Shown: piece by piece, positions 8,293 through 16,477 of the stretch
How positions within the stretch are numbered: the first letter of the stretch is position 1
Layout of the letters: each line of letters starts with the position of its first letter
NCBI GenBank assembly: GCA_017963125.1
Contig: JAGCUA010000013.1
Span: 24,646-88,645, forward strand
Reading direction: 5' to 3'
Length of the DNA: 64,000 bases
DNA from: a bacterium
GTDB taxonomy: Bacteria; UBP6; UBA1177
The notes under the pieces: generated by a model
Seen by the model: the letters and a program-made list of their open reading frames with translations, nothing else
Databases searched by the model: none
Told to the model about the DNA's origin: nothing
Translations under genes and position numbers: made by a program

Positions 8293-11200
8293 ATGAATTC
8301 AGGCAAAATCAGATTCGTTTTGGTTCTTTCGGCTTTTCTGCTTCTTTTTTCATTTACTTCATGCAGCAAAAGCAGCGGCAAAAAATGTGTGGAAGATAAA
8401 GAGTGCGGCTACGGCGCATATTGCTCGGTAGAAGAAGGCAAAGAGAAGGGAAAGTGCGCCGATTTTGCTGAAGGTGACTACAAAATCGAAATAACATCGC
8501 TCGAAGACGGTGCGCATGTCTGCGGAAAAATCACTGTGGAAGTTGCTCTCAGCGAAGTTTCGGAAAAACTTCACGACGGTATGGAAGCTGCTCTGACCGT
8601 TGCGAAAGACAGGGATATGCAGACTTTGACAGGTGCTTTCTCGGAGAATGCGATCTCTTTCGAAATCGATCTCGCCGAAAAGGGAGAATATAAGCTTGCT
8701 GCGTTCTTGATTCAGAATCCTTACTTTAGGGCTGAAGTAACCCTGACCTGTGATTCCGAGCCTGAGCCTGAAGACGATACGGACACGAATACTCCTGATG
8801 AAGATAATACCGAGCCGGTCGATGACGGTGACACCGATACTCCGGTCGATGATGCTGACAGCGAGTCTGTTGACGACGATGCCGATACGGATACTGAACC
8901 CGAAGAAGCGACACCGGTTGCAACTATAACTTCGCATCCGCAGGATGTTTCATCGGTAGCTACGGCTGAATTTACTTTTGAATCTGATATCGAAGAGGCG
9001 ACTTTCCGCTGTAAACTTGATGCAAACGAATGGGAAAGCTGCACATCGCCTAAAGTTTACGAAAATCTTACGGAAGGAGATCATAAGTTCTCGCTCAAGG
9101 CTGTGAATGTCGGCGGAACTGAATCTGAAGTGGTTTCGTTTTCGTGGAAAATCGATTTTACGATCGCGAATATCGAGATCCTCGCTCCGTGGAACAGCGA
9201 CAAAGCTGGCAACGGTGATGCTGATACCTGCAAAGCGAACAACTACGGCGCAATTGTTAAAGACGGCACGATCTATGTCGGAACCACTCAGGATGCGCTT
9301 GACGGCAAAAATTACGGCGTCTGCTTCAAAGTAGGTGTAAAAAACACGGTAGTCAATGCAAAATTCGAAGTTTATAGTAAAAACGGAGAGACGTGGAATC
9401 CTCTTTTTACAGGGAAAATCGAAGATGGTGAGATAGAAAACGGTGTTATGCTCAACGGACTTGCTCTGAGCGAAGGTGCAAACACGCTGAAAGTCGTTGT
9501 CGGCGGCAAGTCGGAAGATGTTCCTGATGCCGAATATGTTCAGAAAATCGTCGTCGCGACAGAATCTCCTGCGATTTCATGGGCATTTCCTCCAAAAGAT
9601 CATAAATTTTTACAGAGCAATTTTTCGTCCGGAATTTTTGCGACATTCAATATTACAGGTTCGATTCCCGGACTTGAAATCGAGCTTGTTGAAGGTGATA
9701 GCACTGTGGCTTCATTGAAAACCGGCAAATTAGGAGCGGAATCGCTTTCGTTCGTAAATCCCGAGCTTGCAGATTCATGTTCTCCGAGGGATTTCCATGT
9801 GGTGATTTACGACACTCTCAACGACAATACGGTCGATTCGGACAGCCGCAGCATCACTTTTGATGTCAATGCGCCATCTATCGATTCTCTTTCTGTATTC
9901 GGTAAAAACGGAATTGCGGTACATTCGACCGTTAGTGCGGCACAGAATCCTATAATTGTGAATGTAAATGTCAGCGATGCAGCGAATACTGCCGGAGACG
10001 GAAGCAGGGAAGTCACTCTCTACACCAACAACGGTATGGGAACTCCTAATAAAGTTCTTGCCGGTCCTAAAAGTGCCGTCGGCGGCATAGTCGTTTTTGA
10101 AAATATAGAACTCAGTGAGGCAAAGCACACTATCAAAGTCGAAGCCAAAGACTGCAACGGCAATATTTCTTCACAAACTCTTGATCCTGTCACGGTAAGT
10201 ACGACCAATCCGGTTCTCACTGTCGTTTCGCCAAAAGGAACCGGTGACGACTGGAGATGGCTCACTCTCGCCGATGTTCCTGAACTTGAAGGCGCGAGTG
10301 TTGCTGACGGAGAGCTCGCCGGAGTGAAGATGCACATCGTTTCGAATAAGGTCCTTAGCGGAATAACACAAATTTTACATACTTACGGTTCAAGTTCTGT
10401 CGATATCACTGAGAATGCGAGCCTTTCCGAAGACGGCATGAATATTTTCGTAGATCTGCCTAACCTTGAAAACAGTATGCCTGACCTCGAAAATGCTAAA
10501 CAGCACAAATTCCTTGTCAGTGTCGTTGATTTCGCGGGCAATTTCGGAAAAATAGGCGGCGCTGACGAAGAATACTACGGAGTCGATGTCGTCGCTCCGA
10601 CGATCACTTCGCTTGCTTTCGATTCTGACAACTATCCGGTCGAAATGACTCTCGTTACCGAAAATATCGATTCAGAAACACATTTTACACTTGTTGCGAC
10701 CAAAGGTGAAGTTGTAAAAACATGGAACGGAACGTTTGCTGCAAACGGAACTGTTAAAAAAGACCTCAACCTTTCGACAGGAGAATGGAACGCGACTCTT
10801 ACTCTCACCGACAACCACGGTAACACTTCGGCTGCTACCGGCAGTTTTGAAGTCACGGCTGATGTTCCCGACATCGTTCTCAAGAAAGAAGACGGTTCGA
10901 TCATAGGTGTAGGAAGCGAACAGAAACCCTCATGGTTTGTTTGTTCGCAGAAACCTGACGATCCAGACTCAGCGTGCACAGTTTCAATCAGAATCTACGC
11001 TCCGGAAGGGACCGAAATAAATTATGGAATCGGTTCTTCGACAAGTGTGACGATCGGTGCGGCAGGTTTTGAAACTATCAAACTTTCGCTCAACCTTTTC
11101 AGTGTGTCGGAATTTGCGATAAGTTCAGGTCAATACAACGAAACTTACTACCTTAGGGCGACAAACTTAATTCCGGCAGTTCAGATCTCTAATCCGACGG

Positions 11201-13218
11201 CTTGCCCGAAATCGGCTGAATACTGCAGTATTTATGACCTTGAAGATGATGATTCTACTGAAGTTATCGAACTTGCAGAAGTAGGTTTCGGTTACGATGA
11301 CGACCTCACTCCCGGCGACGGCATCCTTAATTTTAAGGCTGGATCTGCGATAAAATTCACGGTCCAGAATTCTGTTACCGGTGGCTTTATGGAAATAGAA
11401 AACGCCCCTGAAGGTTTCGAGTATGCGCGAGTTTCCCTCGTCAAGATGCAGGGCGACGCTATTCCGGAAAACTACTACTCGGCTGATTTCTCGAATCTGA
11501 CAGTGCCCGACACGAATATGAACGGACAGACCGATTACGATCTTGTTTTCGTCCTTACGACTGATAGCGGAATAGTTCAGAAATACTATGTTCCGCTTCA
11601 CCTTGATCTGGCGCTACCTGCTGCTGTAAGTGCTGCGTCATCAAGCTCAGATGCGCTTTTGGGCAAAATCGGAATGTCGTGGAATCCGGCTTCGACTGTG
11701 GATGAGCAGCTTTATGCTTACGAAGTGCGCTACCAGAGCTATGACGAAGGAACCTGCTCGATAGTTAATGAATTCGATACTGCAACAAAGCCGCTTACCG
11801 AATATGCAGGCAATATTCCTGCTCCGGCTGACACGATGATGACATACAACTTCTTTGTAAACGCTGTAACGAACGCGGATAAGACGATAACTGCCGATAT
11901 CCACAAAAACGGAAACAGCTACTGTGCCGCAGTCAAAGCTGTAAACGCTGTTTATTCCTACGACGGCAAAGTTATGGCAAAGAATTTCGGTTTACTCGAT
12001 GAAGGCTCGGTCAAAGATGCGGGCACTATCAAAATGGAGTGGGAGAATATTTACGAAACTTCAAGCGGTTCCCACAATTTCAGGCTTAAAATCATAGGGG
12101 ATGTCAATAACGACGGCTTTGAGGACTATGCGATCGCAGACCGTCACAAATCGGATTCAGGAATAGATACGCAGTTCAACGGCTTTGTTGACATTTATTC
12201 AGGTCTCGATCATTCGCTTATTAAATCGATCCGCGGTGCTCTTGGCTCAACTGAAAGAGTAGGTCAGGATATAAGCTCGAAAGCCGATTTCAACAATGAC
12301 GGCTTCAATGATTTTGTCTACACAAATTTTGCGGGAGATGTCTTTGTGTTCTACGGCACAGAAAACGGGATCGATTTTGACGGAACTCCTGCCACATTCA
12401 GGGCAAAAGACGATTCAAATCAGGGCTACAGAGGTCTTGCGGTAGGAGATTATGACGGTGACGGTTGTGACGATCTTCTGATTTCGGCTCCTGTTCAGAC
12501 AGTCGGTGATTACGCTAATGCCGGTGAAGTTTATCTCTATTATGGTTGCAAGGAAGGCGGTTTCGCAGAAGAACCCGATCTTACATTCAAAGGAAACGCT
12601 GCAAACGCAAAGGTCGGAAATTCCGGCATAATGGATGCCGGTGATTTGAACGGTGACGGAAAAACAGATTTCGCATTCGGTTCGGCAAATGCGCTTTACA
12701 TTGTTTACGGCGGTTCGGCTGACGGCACTCTTTCACCGAAAATAAAATCTCTTTACAATCCTGTAAGTTATATGGGAACCGGTGATTTTAATGGTGACGG
12801 ATACTCTGATTTGGTTTATAACCATGTTTCTTCAACATCTGCTGAAACCAGAATTTATTATGGATCGTCCAGCGGCATAAGAACAACGGCTGATCTCAAA
12901 ATTAATGATTTCTCGGCTATTTATGATAATTATGGGATTTCCCCGAATTATAACACGCTTGCTGTTTCGCTTCATGCTAAAGATTTGAATGGTGACGGAG
13001 CTGATGATTTGGTCATCACTTCTTCGACCGGCGTGCTTATTTACTACACCTATACCGATAGTGTTTCGGGCAAAAAACAGCTGAAAACGCAGCCTTCGGT
13101 TTTTGATGGATTTTCCGGTCAGGCGGGTCTTAATTCAAAAATTATGACGCTTGACGATGCAATAATTTATTGTAACAACGATGTATCCGCTGGAAACTGC
13201 GGAAGATTAAATTTTTAG
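8293..13218 (+). CDS. Giant lipoprotein with Ig-like repeats and C-terminal FG-GAP propeller
   Basis: 1641 residues from the ATG at 8293 (an upstream in-frame TTG at 8275 overlaps the preceding gene). The signal peptide ends in FSFTSC (lipid Cys24). A Cys-rich segment (CVEDKECGYGAYC) and an Asp/Glu/Thr-rich linker (about 155-205) are followed by roughly a thousand residues of repeated beta-sandwich, Ig-like or fibronectin-like segments (for example ATFRCKLDANEWESC). From about residue 1265 there are at least six calcium-binding FG-GAP/integrin-type motifs: GDVNNDGFED, ADFNNDGFND, GDYDGDGCDD, GDLNGDGKTD, GDFNGDGYSD, KDLNGDGADD. Likely an outer-membrane-anchored adhesin or ligand-binding protein. 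It begins 14 bp after the PqqD-like gene and ends 9 bp before the short peptide gene, so it is embedded in that unit, which is unusual. Confidence 0.9.
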   Translation: MNSGKIRFVLVLSAFLLLFSFTSCSKSSGKKCVEDKECGYGAYCSVEEGKEKGKCADFAEGDYKIEITSLEDGAHVCGKITVEVALSEVSEKLHDGMEAALTVAKDRDMQTLTGAFSENAISFEIDLAEKGEYKLAAFLIQNPYFRAEVTLTCDSEPEPEDDTDTNTPDEDNTEPVDDGDTDTPVDDADSESVDDDADTDTEPEEATPVATITSHPQDVSSVATAEFTFESDIEEATFRCKLDANEWESCTSPKVYENLTEGDHKFSLKAVNVGGTESEVVSFSWKIDFTIANIEILAPWNSDKAGNGDADTCKANNYGAIVKDGTIYVGTTQDALDGKNYGVCFKVGVKNTVVNAKFEVYSKNGETWNPLFTGKIEDGEIENGVMLNGLALSEGANTLKVVVGGKSEDVPDAEYVQKIVVATESPAISWAFPPKDHKFLQSNFSSGIFATFNITGSIPGLEIELVEGDSTVASLKTGKLGAESLSFVNPELADSCSPRDFHVVIYDTLNDNTVDSDSRSITFDVNAPSIDSLSVFGKNGIAVHSTVSAAQNPIIVNVNVSDAANTAGDGSREVTLYTNNGMGTPNKVLAGPKSAVGGIVVFENIELSEAKHTIKVEAKDCNGNISSQTLDPVTVSTTNPVLTVVSPKGTGDDWRWLTLADVPELEGASVADGELAGVKMHIVSNKVLSGITQILHTYGSSSVDITENASLSEDGMNIFVDLPNLENSMPDLENAKQHKFLVSVVDFAGNFGKIGGADEEYYGVDVVAPTITSLAFDSDNYPVEMTLVTENIDSETHFTLVATKGEVVKTWNGTFAANGTVKKDLNLSTGEWNATLTLTDNHGNTSAATGSFEVTADVPDIVLKKEDGSIIGVGSEQKPSWFVCSQKPDDPDSACTVSIRIYAPEGTEINYGIGSSTSVTIGAAGFETIKLSLNLFSVSEFAISSGQYNETYYLRATNLIPAVQISNPTACPKSAEYCSIYDLEDDDSTEVIELAEVGFGYDDDLTPGDGILNFKAGSAIKFTVQNSVTGGFMEIENAPEGFEYARVSLVKMQGDAIPENYYSADFSNLTVPDTNMNGQTDYDLVFVLTTDSGIVQKYYVPLHLDLALPAAVSAASSSSDALLGKIGMSWNPASTVDEQLYAYEVRYQSYDEGTCSIVNEFDTATKPLTEYAGNIPAPADTMMTYNFFVNAVTNADKTITADIHKNGNSYCAAVKAVNAVYSYDGKVMAKNFGLLDEGSVKDAGTIKMEWENIYETSSGSHNFRLKIIGDVNNDGFEDYAIADRHKSDSGIDTQFNGFVDIYSGLDHSLIKSIRGALGSTERVGQDISSKADFNNDGFNDFVYTNFAGDVFVFYGTENGIDFDGTPATFRAKDDSNQGYRGLAVGDYDGDGCDDLLISAPVQTVGDYANAGEVYLYYGCKEGGFAEEPDLTFKGNAANAKVGNSGIMDAGDLNGDGKTDFAFGSANALYIVYGGSADGTLSPKIKSLYNPVSYMGTGDFNGDGYSDLVYNHVSSTSAETRIYYGSSSGIRTTADLKINDFSAIYDNYGISPNYNTLAVSLHAKDLNGDGADDLVITSSTGVLIYYTYTDSVSGKKQLKTQPSVFDGFSGQAGLNSKIMTLDDAIIYCNNDVSAGNCGRLNF

Positions 13219-13227
13219 GAGGATACT

Positions 13228-13341
13228 ATGAAAAAGAATTACCAGAAGCCAGAGATCATTGAAGAAATCGAACTTGACAGAAAGGTCGTTTATGCTAGTA
13301 ATCCGGATTGTGATTATACCGATCCGGATGCCGGTTGCTAA
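13228..13341 (+). CDS. 37-residue peptide, candidate RiPP-like precursor
   Basis: A small gene absent from ordinary long-ORF calls. It has a strong AGGAGG ribosome-binding site (13217-13222) 5 bp before its ATG. The N-terminal half (MKKNYQKPEI, then EEIELDRKVVYAS) is charged and leader-like; the KxYxKPEI start followed by a hydrophobic/acidic helix is common in precursors paired with PqqD-like recognition domains. The C-terminal part (NPDCDYTDPDAGC) is short, acidic and has two Cys, one of them the last residue. It sits 9 bp after the giant lipoprotein stop, and the HPrK-like gene starts 11 bp after it. A modified peptide product is an inference; alternatives are an unmodified secreted or regulatory peptide. 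Confidence 0.7.
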   Translation: MKKNYQKPEIIEEIELDRKVVYASNPDCDYTDPDAGC

Positions 13342-13352
13342 CGACAATAAGA

Positions 13353-13904
13353 ATGTCCTTTGCTTCTGAAACGGTCAGAGCACAGCGCGAGTTATACTTG
13401 GCTGAAAAAGCTCTGATCGTTCATTCGAGTTCTTTTGAAAAAAACGGTTCCGCCTTTGTCTGCGGGGGTGTCTGCGGAATAGGCAAATCGACTCTTTGCT
13501 TCAAACTGAAAGAATTGTTTAATCCGATCAACGATGACAGAAATCTTCTTGAATTTACCGATAGTGGCATAATCGTAAGCAGTTTCTGGGATCAGAACGA
13601 GCAGCATTTCAGCACGAAGCACTATCTTGTGAATCAGAATATTTCCGCAAAACTGAAAGCTTTTCTTTTTGTTGCGAAAGAGTTTGAAAAAGAGACTTAT
13701 CTTGAAGAACTTTCCGACAGAACTCATATTTGGAAAAAGCTTCTTTTCTGTGCCGCACCGCCTGTGAAAGGGGATGAAAGCCTTTTTCCGAACTACTTTT
13801 CGATGCTTGAAAAGCTGATGTCGGAAACTAAGTTTTTTGTAATTCACCACAATCTCAAAGATCCGCCTGAATTTGTTGCCGAAAAACTGCTCGGGATCGG
13901 ATAA
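13353..13904 (+). CDS. HPr-kinase-like P-loop protein
   Basis: 183 residues from the ATG at 13353. A TTG start at 13335 would overlap the stop of the peptide gene. A hydrophobic strand leads into a Walker A, GGVCGIGKST (38-47), followed about 15 residues later by NDD (60-62), which matches the place of the conserved Asp pair of HPr kinase/phosphorylase domains. The rest (STKHYLVNQ, KAFLFVAKEFE) fits the kinase-like domain without an N-terminal sensor domain. Truncated HPrK homologues of this type are known in peptide clusters, for example lasso-peptide tailoring kinases that phosphorylate the precursor C-terminus. With the neighbouring PqqD-like protein and short peptide, a peptide kinase or accessory ATPase is the leading guess. 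No HPr gene is visible in the window. Confidence 0.72.
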   Translation: MSFASETVRAQRELYLAEKALIVHSSSFEKNGSAFVCGGVCGIGKSTLCFKLKELFNPINDDRNLLEFTDSGIIVSSFWDQNEQHFSTKHYLVNQNISAKLKAFLFVAKEFEKETYLEELSDRTHIWKKLLFCAAPPVKGDESLFPNYFSMLEKLMSETKFFVIHHNLKDPPEFVAEKLLGIG

Positions 13905-13934
13905 AGTCTCCGAAAACGTTGAAATAGTCATTTT

Positions 13935-13962
13935 TTGCGACTATTCCAAAAATAATTATAAT
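13935..13962 (+). promoter_or_regulatory. Promoter of the membrane spermidine-synthase-like gene
   Basis: TTGCGA (13935-13940), a 16-bp spacer and TATAAT (13957-13962), 35 bp before the ATG at 13998. The -35 lies inside a 7-bp inverted repeat (AATAGTC 13923-13929, GACTATT 13939-13945), which could be an operator or a weak terminator for the preceding gene. Confidence 0.6.
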
Positions 13963-13997
13963 ATTAAGTTTTTTGTTTTTATCGAAGAGGTAAAACT

Positions 13998-16394
13998 ATG
14001 ATTTTTTCGGCGGTTTTTCTTATTTCAGCGGTGCTTTTCGCGCTGGAAGTCCTCCAGACGAGGATATTTTCTTTTTCGTCGTGGCATCATATGACATACA
14101 TGGTTGTCGCAATAGCTCTGATGGGTTATGCTGCGGCCGGAATGGTTCTTGCTGTCAAAAAAGGTTTGAAAAATTATGAAAAGTTCATCCATGTGATCTC
14201 TGTTCTGTTTGTTTTTTCGATCCCTGTCGCGTTTTTTATGACTCCCGGACTTCCGCTTGATCCGATGATACCGAACAAACTTTTTATGATAATTGTTCTG
14301 TTTACAGACTACCTTTTTCTTTCGCTTCCCCATTTTTTCGGAGGTCTCATCCTTCTTGCGGTCTTTCAGAACAACAGCAAAAACGTAAATATAAGCTACT
14401 TTTTTTCTATTTCAGGCTCCGTAGCCGGATGTTTTTCGGCGCTACCTCTTCTTGATGCTTTCGGCATGGAAACGGCGCTTGTTACAGCTTCGTTTTTGGC
14501 TGCTCTTTCATCGTTTTTTATCTCTTTTGCAGCTAAAAGAAGACTTCCCGGTAAAGTTTTTTCGGCTCTCCTTATGGTTTTCGCACTCGTTCTATTTCCC
14601 ATAAAAAACAGCGTTTTCGTTTTCAGACCCGCTATTTCAAAAATCCTCACGTCGGTCGGCGCAGATCCGGAAATGAGTGAGTGGAACAGAGCCGGCAGAG
14701 TAGATATTTCGGCAACAAACGGACTTGTAATCCAGCATCAGTGGGAAGATCTGCAGAGGGGGATGATCACTATTGACGGTGATGCAGCATCATTCATCTT
14801 CGATTTTTCCGATGAACCTGCACGGGTTGCTCCTTCACTTTATTCAGCCGGTTATTTCGGGCTTTTCGCTCCTGACGTATTTGTGGCAGGACTTTCAACG
14901 ACCGATATTGCAGCGGCACTTTTCTGGCAGGCGAAATCGGTGACCACAGTCGAGGTGAATAGCGCTGTGATTGATTTAACTATGCGTAAATATTCGACTT
15001 TTAAAAATAATATCCTTAAAAACGATAAAGTCGCCGTTCTGCACGACGAAGTCCGCTCGTTTTTGGAAAAAACCGATAAAAAATACGATCTTATCCAGCT
15101 TTCCGGCACAGATACTGTTTCGGCGCTTATGAATGGTGCTTATGTTATGAATGAGAGCTACCTCTACACGAAAGAGGCTTTCAGGACCTATATCGACAGG
15201 CTTAATGATGACGGAACTCTCGCTTTGATCAGATGGGTGCTCTGGCCGCCGCGCGAGACTCTCAGGGTCGCCGTAACGGCTTCACTGGCGCTGAAGGAAG
15301 CCGGATTCGAGCATCCGGAAAACAACATCATCATTATCGGAGACAGTGCTCTGGCAAGCGTTGTCGTTAAAAAACGCCCGTTCACCTGGACGGAACTTAA
15401 TGCGATCGCCGAAATAGTGGCCGGAACGAAGGATCTCAGGATCATATACGCACCGGGATTTTCGGCTGGAGCGAGATATTACGATCCTATCGTAAAAGGA
15501 GTTAATTTCTCGAGCGATCAGGCGATCGACTTCATAAAAAGCGGTTTTGTCTACTATTTCAGGTCGCTTGAAAACGGGACTCAGGATATGTTCATCGACG
15601 ATTATCCCTATAATATCAAGCCTGTAAGTGACGATTCGCCTTTCTTTTTCAATTATTTCAAGTTCGGCGGTGAAAAACTTTCGAAAGAGGTCAGGACTGT
15701 TTTTTTTGATGCAAGCCGGTACCGGCTAATAATTTTGGGTCTCACATTCGTCCAGCTGCTTTTCCTGTCGCTTTCACTCTTTGTTTCGCCGCTTTTTTTC
15801 ATGTCGAAAGAGGAGAAAAAGTATCTGCCGCTTGTTCAGCTCCTCGTTTTTGCTGCCCTCGGCTTCGGTTTCATGTTCATTGAGTTGACTTTTATACAGA
15901 ATCTCACTCTTCTTTTCGGTGATCCGGCGACTTCGGCGGCAACGGCGATCGGGCTTCTCCTTGTCTTATCAGCCATAGGTTCGCTTTTCAGCAAAAAAAT
16001 ACTGATTTCTCTCGGAGAAAAGCCTTTCTTCAGCAGTCTCGCGATAATTCTGCCTCTTATGATTTTAGGCTACGCGGTTTTCTTTCCGTATTTTTCGGCT
16101 GCCTGCATGGGACTTTCATTCACCCTGAAACTGCTTCTTACTGCGCTTGTGATTGCCCCGTTAGGCTTTTTGACGGGAACGGTTTTTCCTGTTTCGGCAC
16201 TTCTTGTCGGAGAAAAAAATTCTTCGTTTGTTCCGCTTGCTTTCGGTGCAAACGGAGCCGCATCGGTCCTTGCATCGGTTGTTTCTGTAATTGTTGCAAT
16301 GGTTTACGGATTTAAGTTCGTCTTTCTTATGTCGGCTTTCTGCTACTTCTTCGCTCTGTCGGCAATGCTTTATTTCGTGAAAAGGCGGGTTTGA
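13998..16394 (+). CDS. Polytopic membrane protein with central spermidine-synthase-like domain
   Basis: 798 residues. About six or seven N-terminal membrane helices (to about residue 220) are followed by a soluble region of about 330 residues and then six C-terminal helices. The soluble part has the spermidine-synthase/methyltransferase-like layout: VDISATNGLVIQHQWEDLQ, GMITIDGDAASFIF, a Rossmann segment ending VTTVEVNSAVIDL, and YDLIQLSGTDTVSALMNGAY, LYTKEAF and DGTLALIRW. The Gly-rich nucleotide loop expected after the first strand reads VFVAGLSTTDI, so SAM or dcSAM binding is doubtful. Proteins of this architecture are common in Gram-negative genomes but lack a proven activity. A +1 neighbour to the HPrK-like gene but with its own promoter, so membership in that unit is uncertain. 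Confidence 0.78.
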   Translation: MIFSAVFLISAVLFALEVLQTRIFSFSSWHHMTYMVVAIALMGYAAAGMVLAVKKGLKNYEKFIHVISVLFVFSIPVAFFMTPGLPLDPMIPNKLFMIIVLFTDYLFLSLPHFFGGLILLAVFQNNSKNVNISYFFSISGSVAGCFSALPLLDAFGMETALVTASFLAALSSFFISFAAKRRLPGKVFSALLMVFALVLFPIKNSVFVFRPAISKILTSVGADPEMSEWNRAGRVDISATNGLVIQHQWEDLQRGMITIDGDAASFIFDFSDEPARVAPSLYSAGYFGLFAPDVFVAGLSTTDIAAALFWQAKSVTTVEVNSAVIDLTMRKYSTFKNNILKNDKVAVLHDEVRSFLEKTDKKYDLIQLSGTDTVSALMNGAYVMNESYLYTKEAFRTYIDRLNDDGTLALIRWVLWPPRETLRVAVTASLALKEAGFEHPENNIIIIGDSALASVVVKKRPFTWTELNAIAEIVAGTKDLRIIYAPGFSAGARYYDPIVKGVNFSSDQAIDFIKSGFVYYFRSLENGTQDMFIDDYPYNIKPVSDDSPFFFNYFKFGGEKLSKEVRTVFFDASRYRLIILGLTFVQLLFLSLSLFVSPLFFMSKEEKKYLPLVQLLVFAALGFGFMFIELTFIQNLTLLFGDPATSAATAIGLLLVLSAIGSLFSKKILISLGEKPFFSSLAIILPLMILGYAVFFPYFSAACMGLSFTLKLLLTALVIAPLGFLTGTVFPVSALLVGEKNSSFVPLAFGANGAASVLASVVSVIVAMVYGFKFVFLMSAFCYFFALSAMLYFVKRRV

Positions 16395-16408
16395 TTCAAC
16401 TTCAGTTA

Positions 16409-16436
16409 TTGACTTTGTAAAATCGGTTCCTATATA
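16409..16436 (+). promoter_or_regulatory. Promoter of htpG
   Basis: TTGACT (16409-16414), a 16-bp spacer and TATATA (16431-16436), 42 bp before the ATG at 16478. The ribosome-binding site GGAGGAG is at 16468-16474. No CIRCE-type inverted repeat is visible. Confidence 0.55.
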
Positions 16437-16477
16437 TCCACGCGGTTTTTTTATTATTGTTTTTTTCGGAGGAGAAA

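Noticed and set aside
13923..13945. AATAGTC/GACTATT stem as a terminator of the HPrK-like gene
   Set aside because: No U-run follows and the right arm overlaps the -35 of the next promoter; kept only as a possible operator.
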